A program made the translations under genes and the position numbers. A stretch of 64,000 bases of DNA, taken from positions 418,587 through 482,586 of the forward strand of contig JXTC01000139.1 in assembly GCA_002914845.1 (NCBI GenBank), given 5' to 3'. Positions 25,901-38,175 of this stretch are shown piece by piece. The notes beneath the pieces were generated by a model that was given only the letters and a program-made list of their open reading frames with translations, searched no databases and had not been told where the DNA came from. This stretch comes from Trema orientale (Eukaryota; Streptophyta; Magnoliopsida; Rosales; Cannabaceae). The first letter of the stretch is position 1; every line of letters begins with the position of its first letter.

Positions 25901-26621
25901 GTAGGTAAATTGTATCAGTGGTAAGTACTTGCTCTAAGACCCATGAAAATCTAACACACAAACTCTAAGCATATCCTCAAGAGTCTGTATGGTTCTCTCT
26001 GATTGTCTATCTATTTGAGGATGAAAAGCTATACTGAACGCCAGTTTTGTACCCATAGCCTCCTAAACTCTCTTCTAGAATTTTGAAATGAATCTAGAAA
26101 CTCGGTCAGAAACAATAACCTTTGGAACACATGTAGTCTAATGATTTCTTAAACATACAACCGAGCTAACTGATCCAAGTTATAAGTTACTTTAATCGGT
26201 AGGAAATAGGCTGACTTAGTATCATGGCCTTTATTTGTCTTAAGAAGTCCAACAACCAAATCCATAGCAATCTCTTCCCATTTCCATTGTGGCATATGTA
26301 TAGGCTTCAATGTACCAGCAGGTCTTTGATGTTCAGCTTTAATTTACTGGCGTGTGAGATATTTCTCTATAAACTCAATCACATCCTTCTTCATACCTAG
26401 CCACCAATAATGCGTTTTCAAATCTCTATACATCTTTGTAATACTGGAATGCACAGAATAGGAAGTAGTGTGAGCTTCTGTTAATATCTCCTTTCTAATT
26501 TTTTCATAAGGCACACATAGTCTATTTCGGTATCTGATTACACCATCACTAGAAATCTAGAAGGCCAGACTCTATCTTAGTTTTTAAACTTGTCAAATAG
26601 GGATCCGTATTCTGGCTTTGT
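22951..26621 (-). mobile_element. Ty3/gypsy chromovirus-like fossil, copy 2
   Basis: This is a second, shorter unit with the same orientation and order as copy 1: integrase-region remnant (about 26600-25250, with the C-terminal part at 25654-25403), polypurine tract (25230-25214) and a partial LTR (25213-22951). Its LTR begins within the tandem-repeat zone of the family LTR. It is broken, with many breaks. By eye its LTR differs from copy 1 at about one position in six, while the integrase region is clearly closer. Confidence 0.8.
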
Positions 26622-27754
26622 GTTGTGATATTTCTAATACACAAAACACCGCAGGTATACAGGTCGCAATAAGTAATATAGAAGTAAGAGAGTGTCAATC
26701 CTACGAGGAGTACTCGATTCACAATTTCTAAGTACTAACCGAAACTCGTTTACAATTTATCCAAACAATAATAAATGGATGTTGTGAACTAAAACTACAA
26801 TGCAAATTCAACATAAACGAGAATGATGGGAATTAACACCAAACAACCAATGGCAGTTTTGCAAAAATGATATAAATCCTAGGGATGTAACCTCTCCTCT
26901 AACTCATTCAATTGCTAGTTTTTCTTACCGTTCAATCATCCATTTAGAATCAACAATCGGAAACTCAATGGTATTCACAAATTCCTTTCCAAAATATAAG
27001 TGAAAATACTTAAACAAGATAGTATATTACTCCTAACATAAATTGAATAAACTCATTAAGTGTGGTAATTCCCATATAAGGTTGCATAGGTTACATAGAT
27101 ATATTCCTATTCTATGTAAACTTACCCTATACTAAGCAATCCTATGTTGTTCAACCTATATCCAAATCTACAATCCCCTTCCAAAGTTCATATAGATTTC
27201 ACACAACAATGAGTTCAGTGGCCAAATGAATAGAAGCATAAAGTATAAGATAGAACGATTAACTCATCAATGGATATCAAGAACGATTGAGGAAAATAAA
27301 GTAAGTGAATTACATTAGATGTTTGACTACATCCCTAGCAAAAGAGTTCAGTTCATAACATCTCTAGCAAAAGAGTTTAGTTCATAATCATAGAGAGAGA
27401 AACACAAGAGAGATGATAAAACTTATACACGTTCATAGTAGAAAATGAAAAGATAAAACAGAAAAAGAGAAAGAAAAACTCTTTGAAACTTGCTCAATCT
27501 TCTCGTCTCCTCTTAATTCCTGCGACTCCTTGGTGTTTTCTCATCCAGAAGTTCTCTCAAACTCTCTCTAACTTTGGTTGCTAGGGTTTCCCCCGTGATG
27601 CTTTAATATGAGCTGAAGAGATGTTAAATAGCCGAGACAAAATTGGCTGCGATCCAGGAATTCTGCAACATGTTTGCACTTCAACATGTTTGCACTTTGT
27701 GTCGCTGCGGCGCCAAATTTGGTGCCTTAATGCCAAGACGGTCTTTCTATCAAC
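26622..27754 (-). mobile_element. Unclassified retroelement-like repeat
   Basis: Starts with a motif cluster common in plant LTR elements (ACCGCAGGTATACAGGTCG, then AGTGTCAATCCTACGAGGAG). A direct repeat, AACATGTTTGCACTT twice, lies near 27668-27705. No coding frame is recognisable. Orientation and class are uncertain. Confidence 0.4.
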
Positions 27755-27802
27755 TTAAGTTCTCAAAACTTTTTCATTCAAAATGCCAAACTTTTGGACC
27801 TA
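27755..27802 (-). mobile_element. Short terminal piece of the copia-type LTR
   Basis: These 48 bases closely match the outer end of the LTR at 16638-17973 (shared AATGCCAAACTTTTGGACC then TAACA), in the same orientation. It may be the other LTR of one element whose middle is now filled by gypsy and other repeats. Confidence 0.6.
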
Positions 27803-28417
27803 ACATAGAAGAATCAAGAAAATTAAAGAGAGAAAACTAGACTCTTTTCTAGCATTATATCGGCGCAATCCGGTGATTTTTCTATAAATTTTTGAACGTA
27901 TTCAACCAATCTGTCATTGTAATATTTGCATTCTAGTAATGTCTGCATAATATGCTTAACATATGAAATTGCAGTAATGGTTTCTAAAGAGAATATAAAA
28001 CCTTTTTCTTTTCTCTCTGGTTTATGGAGACTCTTTTTAGAAACTATATATTTACTACTCTTCTTCTGCTATCTCTTTATATATATATATATTAAACTAT
28101 TTGATGAATAAAATATTAATCAATTATTATATATATGTATATATTTTGCCGTATATATATTATAATAATTGATCAATTTCATAGGAGTTCCATGTACGTA
28201 TAATAATTGATTAATTTAATAAATTAATATATATACGACTAAAAAAAACTTAAGTAGTTTGCGAGTGATTTACACACTACTTGCCCATTAAATGGATTGA
28301 GATGGTATGTTCGTAACACTTCTCCAGAAGTGTTTCTTATTTAGTAGGTTTCTTGGAAACTTATTTCTCCATAAATTTAAATTAATTAATTAATTAATTA
28401 ATTAATAATAATTATTA
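27803..28417. other. AT-rich spacer with microsatellites
   Basis: (AT)n runs near 28078-28092 and an (AATT)n tract near 28381-28407. No gene seen. Confidence 0.6.
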
Positions 28418-28978
28418 AGGATTTTTGGCATGATTAGTCCCTGAATTTTTTGATAATTTGTAATGTATCCTCTGAACTTTTTTTTTGGCAATTAGGACCC
28501 TAAATTTAGGAATTTTGGCATGATTAGCCCCTGAATTTTTCGTTGATTTACAATGTATCCCCTGAACTTTTTTTTTTTAGCAATTAGGACCCTGAATTTA
28601 GGGTTTTTGACATGATTAGCCATTGAATTTTTTCGTTGATTTGCAATATATCCCCTGAGTTATGTGCAAATTTTTTAAGTGCATAATGGTTATCTTACTT
28701 GGTCTAGACACAAAAATAACAAATGGGAGTTTGGAGGGGAAAAAATAGTTTTAAAATTCAAATTTTTAAACAATTAAAGAATAAATTACAAATTAACGAA
28801 AAATTCAGGGACTAATCATGCCAAAAAACTTAAATTCAGGGTCCTAATTGCCAAAATAAAAGTTTATGGGGATACATTAAAATTCTAAATTTAGAGTCCT
28901 AATTACCAAAAAAAAAAATTTCAGGGGATACATTGCAAATCATCGAAAAATTCAGGGACTAATTATGCCAAAAACCCT
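28418..28978. mobile_element. Fold-back MITE, family C, with repeated arms
   Basis: The outer ends TTTTTGGCATGATTAGTCCC and GGGACTAATTATGCCAAAAA are inverted. The left arm carries three copies of a roughly 90-base block (GGCATGATTAG at 28427, 28517 and a variant at 28609). The right arm has at least two complementary blocks. The element is non-coding. Confidence 0.7.
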
Positions 28979-29715
28979 ATTAATTATAAGTAGATAAACT
29001 ATTTATCTTAAGAAAGTGTGTAGCAATAGAAATCGGATAATTTCTAGTACAGTATTCATAAGAGGTGGAATTGGAGACCTATGGACCTATAAATCAAGCT
29101 CCAATAAATTATAACAATTAATTAAACTATTTAATTAATTTGTCTAATTTATTAATTATAGTATTACCCCACTAAAAATATGGAATTGCACTCTTGAAGT
29201 TACAAAATAAATTTACTCAAAAAGCAGCGAACAGTCCATCAATTTAATCATTGCATGTAGTTCAATCCTCTATAGATAATTCATAACCGTAGCTAGGTTA
29301 TATTCTGTTTACCTCTTCAATTACATTTTTATCCTTGTATACAATTGATTCTCCAATAAACAATTAATTTATAAATCTATTTTAAATTGGTACTCAAACT
29401 GTTCAGGACTTGAATCAATACACAAGAGAATTATCTTTCTAACTTCCTTATAGAATGAATGGATTCTATATCTATAAGTCACATTCTCAGCTATTCATCT
29501 CATTATACTCCCAAGATACAAGTGATTCAGTCCGTTTAGAAAACAAACCTTAACAAGTATGTTAAAGAATATGATCGTAAAACAGGAGTCTATAACTAGT
29601 TAGGATTAAGATTGATCTACACATGATCATCTAATGACATTATTTGAACTTTCAACAGTTAATAGAATTTATGTGAAATTCAAATCATGTCTGATCTGAT
29701 CTTATATAATCTAAT
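28979..29715. other. Intergenic, nothing recognised
   Basis: AT-rich, no coding frame, no element termini recognised. Confidence 0.5.
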
Positions 29716-30900
29716 TTTTGTTATCCCAAGAATAGCTAACCCAAGAGCGGGGGTGAATTGGGTTTTAAAAACTTTTACAAGCCTTTTGAATTAAACAACT
29801 AGAATGTGCAAATAATAAATAGAGTAAGTAAAAAGAACAAATAAACAAGCACAATCTCAAATAAATAATTTAAAGAGATAGAGATAGAGAGATTGCAAAC
29901 GCTATTTTTACGAGGTTCGACAAACATGACAGTTTGCGTACATGAGAAAACTATAGGATCAAGATTATGGGCTTGACCGATTCTTATACAAATGGAGTGA
30001 TTTCTTCTTAGGCATATCCACGCCTTTACAATAGTCTTGAATCCGGCTCTATTATGCCTAACCACGGATTGTTTAGAATCCGGTATTAACCTCACCTATA
30101 TCGGGTTGTTTATGATTCTGGTGCCAATCTTACCTCTCAATAATGATTTTGTGAGAATACAAGTAAACACTCACTTAAAAGATCACCTCTTAAAGAAGTA
30201 ATACAAGATAAGCTTAGGTGATTTGAGTACAATTCACAAATGATGCTCAAGGAATGGCTCAAATAGATTTGAAAGTTAAAGTTGAGTAAAAGAGAGCTTT
30301 TGTATTTAGAAACTGATTGGGAATAAATGTAGGTTCGTATTCTCTATTTCTATGTTGTCAGACTAGGCTCTATTTAAATCTTTTTTAAAAAACTAGCCAT
30401 TTTCGACCGTTACTGGTTGTCTGCCAGAAAAACTGGTCAACTATTTTTACTAGCCATTAGAGTCTGATAATGACATTTTAGCTCCAACGGTCAAATAGGT
30501 GAGGTAAAGTAGTCGATTACCAGTGGTCGGCCATTTTAGGACCAGAAACCATTGATTGGTTTCCTTGGTTCCTTTTTGGTCAATATTTTAAAATCCATTA
30601 TTTTCTAATTATTTTCAATGCTAGAAAATAATTTTTTGCTGGAAAAATACTTCAGGCCAAATTTTCAAACATTTAAATGCTTAGACTATGTTTGAAAATA
30701 TCTTTAAAAATTCTTTTGAAGAAAATGTGAGCCATTTCAAAGAGAATTTATGTGCATTATAATAAATCAAGTACAAGACTATAAGTTAAATAGAAATCTA
30801 TTGACACATCTTAAGTCTTAATTCTTGATGTCCATCTCCAAGCTTTATAAGTTTCCCAATAATGCTCTATTCTTGAAGACTTGATTTCTTGAGATAATTG
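29716..30900. mobile_element. LTR-like segment, unclassified
   Basis: It begins TGTTATCCCAAGAATAGC and holds AGCGGGGGTGAATTGGG and TTTTTACGAGGTTCGAC, motifs that recur in plant copia-type LTR regions. There is a local repeat of a GAATCCGG block (30041-30085). The right end, orientation and any internal region are not identified. Confidence 0.35.
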
Positions 30901-31764
30901 GATTCTATTTCAACTTTATAGCTACAAACTCAAGTTAACCATTAGCAACTAAATCATATGTTTATTATTATCAAAATAAGACAAGATTGAAAGCCACATA
31001 GATCAATAATTATATAAAGTATATCTATTGTAATATCAACACATCAATAGTCTGGATAAGACTATTACATTCTCAATGTTAATGGACCGTACTGATAATA
31101 TGTAATTAAAGATCTCATACTTTAATTAATTATTACAGACTATGTTTAGTTTATTATCTATAAATTTAATCTTCATACATATAACACTTATATACTAAAA
31201 TTGTGGTCACATTAATAAACTAGAGATTTTCTAATATTTAAAGACATACAAATTATGCACAAATTCAAATAGAAAAATATCATTTTATTAATTCAACAAA
31301 TATCCAAAATTACATGCTTTTAGGGTATAAATTCTAGCAATGTATTCATTTCCAATTGAAATGGGTATTTCTAGTTACTCTTGTGATTTTCGTATGCTAT
31401 TAAATACGTTCTCTAAGGTTGGAGTGCTCTTTGTGTAAGCTCCTTCTAACACATCAAAGCCTAGACTTTATTCTGGTAACTTGATATTAGTACTCCGAGG
31501 TTGCTCTTGATTTTCTTGACTTTGTCTATGATTTTTTTTTTTTTTTGGTGTTTAGGTATGTTTGGAAAAATTGAAAGTGAAGACATAGTTTATATATGTA
31601 TACTTGTTTGAGCACATGCCAAGTATCTCTTTTATTTTAAAGACCTTATAAATTTATCAGTGATAAAATAACAAATTGAAAAGAATTCTGGAAAGCTTGG
31701 CATTACAGATGTACAATAAAGTACTATAAAAGAAAAAAACGAAGGCAATTAACTTTAGTTCAAG
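30901..31764. other. Intergenic, nothing recognised
   Basis: AT-rich, with a poly-T tract near 31530-31545. No gene seen. Confidence 0.5.
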
Positions 31765-32345
31765 ATGTAAAATGGGCCAGACCAGGCCAGCCCATATTTG
31801 ATGAGCCCACATAGGCTTTGTACCGGGCCTAAGGTCGACTCATATTCTTATTAAGGGGCCCACTCCACATTTTATGTGGGGTTAAGTAGGTTATACCTAT
31901 GCGGGTGTAAGTGGGTCATGCCTAGTGGGCCTAATATGAGTCAAATTTTGTTATTATTTTATATTTTAAAATATCAAGTATGTGCTTATGTGGGCCAAAA
32001 TATGAGCATCAAACCCATTCATATTCTTTTAAAATATGAGCATCAAATCTATTCATATTCTTTTAAAATTTGAATAAATTGAAAATAAACAAAAATAAGT
32101 AAATAAATGACATTAAAAGCATATAGATAAAAATATTTAATCAAGATTTTTTTAGATTTTAATTAAAAAATATATTTAAAATTATATATATGACTAAATA
32201 TGAGCCTGCAGAAATGTGAGCCAGACCGAACTGATGGGCCTATTGCTGAGGGCCAGCCCGACCCCTACTATATGTAACAGGCCGGTCCAAGCCCACATTA
32301 ATGTGGACTGGGCCACACCGGTACTATGTTTTTTCTTTAGAACGT
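31765..32345. mobile_element. Transposon-like repeat with GGGCC-rich ends
   Basis: Both ends are unusually GC-rich for the locus and rich in GGCC/GGGCC words (ATGGGCCAGACCAGGCC on the left, GACTGGGCCACACCGG on the right), flanking an AT-rich middle. This resembles plant non-autonomous DNA elements with GGGCC-rich termini, but the inverted repeat is weak and the class is unproven. Confidence 0.35.
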
Positions 32346-35300
32346 GGATCAGCCCATAAAACCCTACTCACATTGATATCTCTAACTTAAGTGTCATAAG
32401 AATATTTAAATGATTGATAGCAAATAACCAACCATATTAGAACAATTTGATATAGCATAATGCATTTACTCTTAGTCTACTTAATCTTTGCAATAATCTT
32501 TATATATTATACACCTATAATTTGTATGTACATTCAAATAAAATAGCATTAGAAGTTGTTTTCAATTATGATAGGGATGAAAATATTATATTAGAGACAC
32601 TACACCAAATCTTTTTTTTTTTCTTTTTTGTTCTTTTCACTGATCTTTTGCATTTTGAATTCCACCGACGTTATTTTTTTTTTGGCAAAAGAATATTTAT
32701 TATTCAATTATTAATATTAGTTTTGAATTTCATTAATATTTCATCTCCCAATATTTGAATAGTTTAGAATGATATATTGTATTTGATTAGACTGATAATG
32801 ATATCTAAGCGTAAAGAGCTGAAATGGAGTTACAAAAAATCATAGTTGATCCATTTATTGTTCTCTATGGCTACTAAAGATGCCTTTTATACATTATTAT
32901 GCAGGCAACAATGAGTTCGAAGTTCACCAATTCAAAAAATAGTCCACAGAAATCTTAAATATGCATTTGGTCAAGCATTATACGTATAACTTTGAATCTT
33001 AAGTACATACCACATTCTATAACAACAGAATTCTAGCTTAAAACCAATTATACAAGAATCTCGACACATAAAAATGATCATAAATAGCAAAAGTTGCATA
33101 CTTGCTATAGAAATAAGATATGTATCACCATACCAATTTCATATGAAATACACTTCCCCTAAATAAATTCTTAAAAAAAGAATTTTATCAAATCTTGTAA
33201 ACCAAACTATGAACGTCCTAGGTAAAAATGCGCATATTGCTCTTAGAAACCAATTAAATTGCATGTTCTTTTCCTCAAAATAACGCAGGCTAATGAAATC
33301 AACCAGCCAAATTATATATAACACATGAGTGAGCATCTATTAAACCCAAACTTACTAATTCAATCATAACCAAAATAAAAATACAAACCAATGAAGAAAA
33401 TAAGGAATGTAACAAAAGCAATACATAAAGCAAGCTGCTCAATTGCTTAGCTTTGGATAATTTTATACGTGCAAATCCACATCTTGTTCAAGATTTTCTT
33501 CTCTATCTCCTTTTTTCTCTATTGAAATTAAACTTGGCCATTACAATCGAACCCATTCTGAGTATTAAGTTCGAAAACGAAACTGTCCACAAGTGTGTTT
33601 GAAGTAGAAGAATGTACAAAAATTACAAACCAAAGATCACCTTGTATTCGTAGTAAATTTTAATTTCTAAAAATGTGTAATTATTTATTTGTTACTAAAA
33701 AATTAAGACAATATAATATAGCATAACTGAGTATAAAACTCTAGGATATATAATTTAGACAGATTATTAGAACGACTAAATAATATATAAATAGTTTAAT
33801 AACCAAAGGAGTTGAGAAACTTGAAAATTAAATATAACGGTAAACAAAAAGTAAAATAATACTTTTAGAAATACTCAAAAGAAAACTTCTACGAACATAG
33901 TGAATGAGGCCTTTGGATGGCTCAATCTTCATAAAATCCTTCAAATGCAATGAAAATTTGAAAATTGGAAGCCTATGAATTGATGTTTGTTTCAAAAGTG
34001 AAAATATTGCTCTAATCAATAGTGACCAAGAACTTGATCAACCATTGAAATGAACCTGATTGAATACATTAGGTACGAAGCTTTAGTAACTATACTAAAG
34101 ATGCGCGTCTTAGTATAATATGATAGCATGTAATATATATATATAGAATATAAAAAAAAAGAAAAGAATAGAAAACTTAGCTTAAGGACACTTAGGCCGA
34201 GGAGTAGATCGAACTTGTAATTATTGCATGCATAAAAATAGGCTAACCATATGATGCAATATGAAGAAGACAATGCTTGCTAATGGCTGGTATGATATTA
34301 AAATAATGTGTGAGACTGTCGTTATAAAATTAGACACCAAAACTGCTATATAAGATGTTCAGGGAGTGTATTTAAGCTATCGGATGAAGGGATTTTGAGT
34401 GTCTAAGTGGCTGTAAATGTTAGTACTAGAAATCGGAAACTAGAGAGAAAAATGTATAGATTCAGAGCAGAAGCTAGGCTGAAAGAATAGGTCACGAATT
34501 TCAGTTCCCTTCATAGTATTAAAGAGTAATGATTGCAGCAGGGGGAGAGGGAAATATTCTGCAATAATTAGAGTGAGACAATTTTGCTAAATGATAAGCT
34601 GTTTATGTTTAGTTTATTTAAAACTAGGTACTGCAGCTAATTTTTCACAAAACCAGCTGTAGAATCCTATCTTAATTTGTTACATAATCCCTTGAATTTT
34701 ATACATTCCCTTGGGATTCACTCAGCCATTGACACCTAAATGGTTTCATCTTAAAACTGTATAAAACTAGCTAGTTTTATTCTAGTTAAGTCTGCATGAA
34801 ACAGTAACTTAAAAACTCCCTCAGTTTTGCATACAAGACCTCATTTTAACACCCTTAGAAAATATCCATATAATAGGATGATAATACCTTAAATCTGAAC
34901 AAATAAAAGCTCCTGAAACATCATTATACAGCCATATCAATTTATCTTAGTATCTAACAAAACTAATCCATTTTTGAATATGAATTAGGACTTTACCCGG
35001 GAACACCTTATAAGATGTTGTTAATAAGAAAATTTAGTTATTAGTTTCCATTTTTCTGTCTGAACATTTTATAATAGAAGTTTTTTGTGTTTTTTTTTTT
35101 GGGCAAATGTATACAAAAAAAATAAAAATATTTTTTAAATAAAAAAAGGAAAAAGAAGAGTAGAATAAGCTACAGAGACCAAAAATGAGCATAATTATTC
35201 CTCTATCAAACACAATCTACATAACAAGTGATACAATTGCAGCAGAAAATTTGGGATCATAAGCTTACATAATATGCCTAAGGGACAATAATATCAAAAC

Positions 35301-35395
35301 ATATATATAGTCCACTTAGGCAATATCTAAATCGAATATATTACACACATATATAAACTCTACGCTAATATTTCGTTTTACCCCCCAATAAATTT
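32346..35395. other. Intergenic, nothing recognised
   Basis: About 3 kb of AT-rich DNA with homopolymers and an (AT)n run near 34134-34143. No conserved frame, RNA gene or element end was recognised on either strand. Confidence 0.5.
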
Positions 35396-35860
35396 TCAGT
35401 TAAAGGAGGAAAAATATTGAAGAAGTGGTACCTTGTTAGATAATAATAAAGACATAAACACTAAATGAATAGTACAATGAAGAAACCAAATAGTAGTTGG
35501 GGTTGACGTATGGATATCAAGAAGCCATCTGAACCCTTCCCTAAAACCACAAAGTAGCAATTGTAAAAACAAAGACAACTCTTTTCAAGTTTCCATATTA
35601 AAGAAATAAAAAAGACATGAGAATGAGAGTTGGGTGAGAAGGGAGGAGTCAAAGAAGAATCGACACAATCGAGGAACCAAGGACAGAGCAAATTAAGTAA
35701 GCAGAGTGGGATTGGATTACCAAGTTTCTTTAGAATGAAAGCATTGGATAGCATTTTTGTTATGCTCGGAGGATCGAAGCTGCAACGGTGAGAGGAGAAC
35801 GAAATCCGCAAAAAGAGTCATACGTCTGATTCCCAAGCCCTAGATATCAAATGGAAAAAG
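35396..35860 (-). other. Weak gene-5'-end-like segment
   Basis: On the minus strand the base composition is less AT-rich and a 116-codon open frame spans 35811-35461. An embedded ATG starts MLSNAFILKKLG and is followed by a donor-like G|GTAATC. No domain or family is recognised. It may be the start of an unannotated transcript, a gene remnant or chance. Confidence 0.2.
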
Positions 35861-37249
35861 TATTTAGCTTCCTAACTTCACTTATTGTATGCCATGACAA
35901 TATCACTAAGATTATTAATGAGATTGTACGACAGCTCAAATTGAAGTTTGAATGGATAGCTCAAATTAATTTACGGTTGAATCGAGAAAGAATTCTCAAA
36001 TAGTCTTCCATGCTTCTTATATAAGTATAGACTAGGAATGAGCCTAAGAAAAGAAAATGATTGATTCTTTATTTAGGTAGAATCAGAAACCGATCCTCAA
36101 TGTAGTTACCTCAATATCCGGGGCTTGGATAGAACGTGCCGATATACACATATACATTTATCAATCAATATATAAAGAGTAAGTCGTCATTGGTTCGAGG
36201 GTGACATATAGACAAATGCAGAAAAACAAGTTAAATAATGAAATATGGCAAATCCATTCTAATATACTAGATAAGTATTAATTTGCCGTATAAGGCATAG
36301 ACATAAGGCTATGTTCAAAGAATTGGTATATGCATTTATTTGATCAACACTTCTATTTGTTTGAACATGGTCAAACTGTATATCAGCTAGAATAAGATCA
36401 AGTACTCAGACGATATGTCAAACAGTTAAGAACATATATATATAATTACATACAAATGAGCATGAACAATATCCATATATAATTAACAAGCTTATTAGCT
36501 ACATTCCAAGACTTAAAAAAATATGTCCAATAGTTAGAATATTATTGCAATTACATGGACATGCATGAATGAAAAAACAAACCAATAATATAAAAGAGGA
36601 ATGTTGGAAAGCTCTAAGTTCTTAAAAGAATTTAATTGGTAATACTATGAAAAGGGGAAATGGTATTCCTAAATCTTAATAGTAAAATGAGGAAACTAAT
36701 CTCTAGAACTCAAGTCTTGGAATTGTATGAATGCCTTCCTCCTTCAACATGTTAAAGTTAGATTCCTTTATATATATAACAATTGCTTCACAGTTCCTAT
36801 TACTTTTTTGTTCTTAATCCTGCCAATTTTGCTACTTGGCTAAGGATTCTACTAAATTTCCCTACCTTGCATTAGATCATGTTAAATTTCGTAACTTTGC
36901 TAAATATTCTGCTATATTTCACTACTTAATTCAATAAATGTTAAATCTTGGTACTTGGCTAAGAATTCTGCAATTATACGAGTTATTCAAAAGTTTTTAT
37001 ATCACTATCATTCTATTGCAAACCAATTTGCCTGTAGGTAAAACTTAGAGGAAACACTGGAATTCCACACGTAATTGTATATTTCTTATATGGACACGTC
37101 ATCTCTTTAGTACATATGTCAACACACATCAAAATTTTTTTTTTTTTTTTTTAAAAAAAAAGAAGAGTTTAGAGCTTGGGTCCTTCATATTAGAAGGAGG
37201 TTCAGTTACAATAAGGCTAAGCATGCAACCATGATTGATGATTCACTAT
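35861..37249. other. Intergenic, nothing recognised
   Basis: AT-rich, with a poly-T tract near 37136-37152. No gene or element recognised. Confidence 0.5.
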
Positions 37250-38175
37250 GGTATTTGGTTTGATGGAATGGAATAGGAATATGAATACAATGAAATTAGA
37301 ATAGGAATGGAATGACCAATTGAATCCAATTCCTACGTTTAGTTGAGTATTGGAATTAACATCAGAATCATAATTATTTTGTTTGGTTAGTAACTGAAAT
37401 GGAATGTAATAAATACTATTTTTACAAAACTATCCCTAACTTTAAATCTTGAATTTATGTTTTATAATATATTAAAAAATTAAATTAAAAGTATGTTATT
37501 TTATATTAACAATGCTAATTACTATATTTGAATAAAAATATTAATTACTAAACTAAAAAAGGTGATCTGTTTTTCCAGTACCAAATTCATGTTGATAATT
37601 ATATTTGCGAATTTAAATTAATTCCATATTCTTTATATATATATATATATATTGATACCCAATTATTCCTTTATGCGTTAGTAGTATCAAACTCTATTTC
37701 TTTTAAAGGTCCCATTATCTCATCTATTATCTCTAACATATCCAACCAAAAAAAAAATTATATTAATGTTTAGAAAAGAAAAAATTGTACGCTTCCCCTA
37801 AAAAAAATAAATAAATAAATAAAAATAAAACCCTCTACAGTATACTAACTTAATAGGAGTAGTAATTTTTCTTTTTCATTTCTTTTAGGTTAGAGTGTAT
37901 GCAAGATGAAAGATATGTGTTAGGTATATAAAATTATGATAGATATTAAATATTAAGATGGATAATTTTGGGAAAAAATAATTTTAATTTTACAATGGAA
38001 TACAATAGGTATTTTAGTAGTCTTCTTTAGGAATATCAATTTACGCAGTTTGGTAGAATAGCTATTCTATAGGATAACTATTCTAATGTTTTATTGTCCA
38101 ACTAAATAAAGGAATGAATTTCTGTTAGAATTGTCATTCCATTCCAATGGCTATTCCATCAAACTGAACACCACC
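37250..38175. mobile_element. MITE-like element with GGAATGGAAT termini
   Basis: Left end GGTATTTGGTTTGATGGAAT followed by GGAATAGGAAT; right end ATTCCATTCC...CCATCAAACTGAACACCACC, a near complement. Both arms are rich in GGAAT/ATTCC words over about 100 bases. The middle is AT-rich and non-coding. A typical plant non-autonomous DNA transposon; the superfamily is not determined. Confidence 0.6.
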
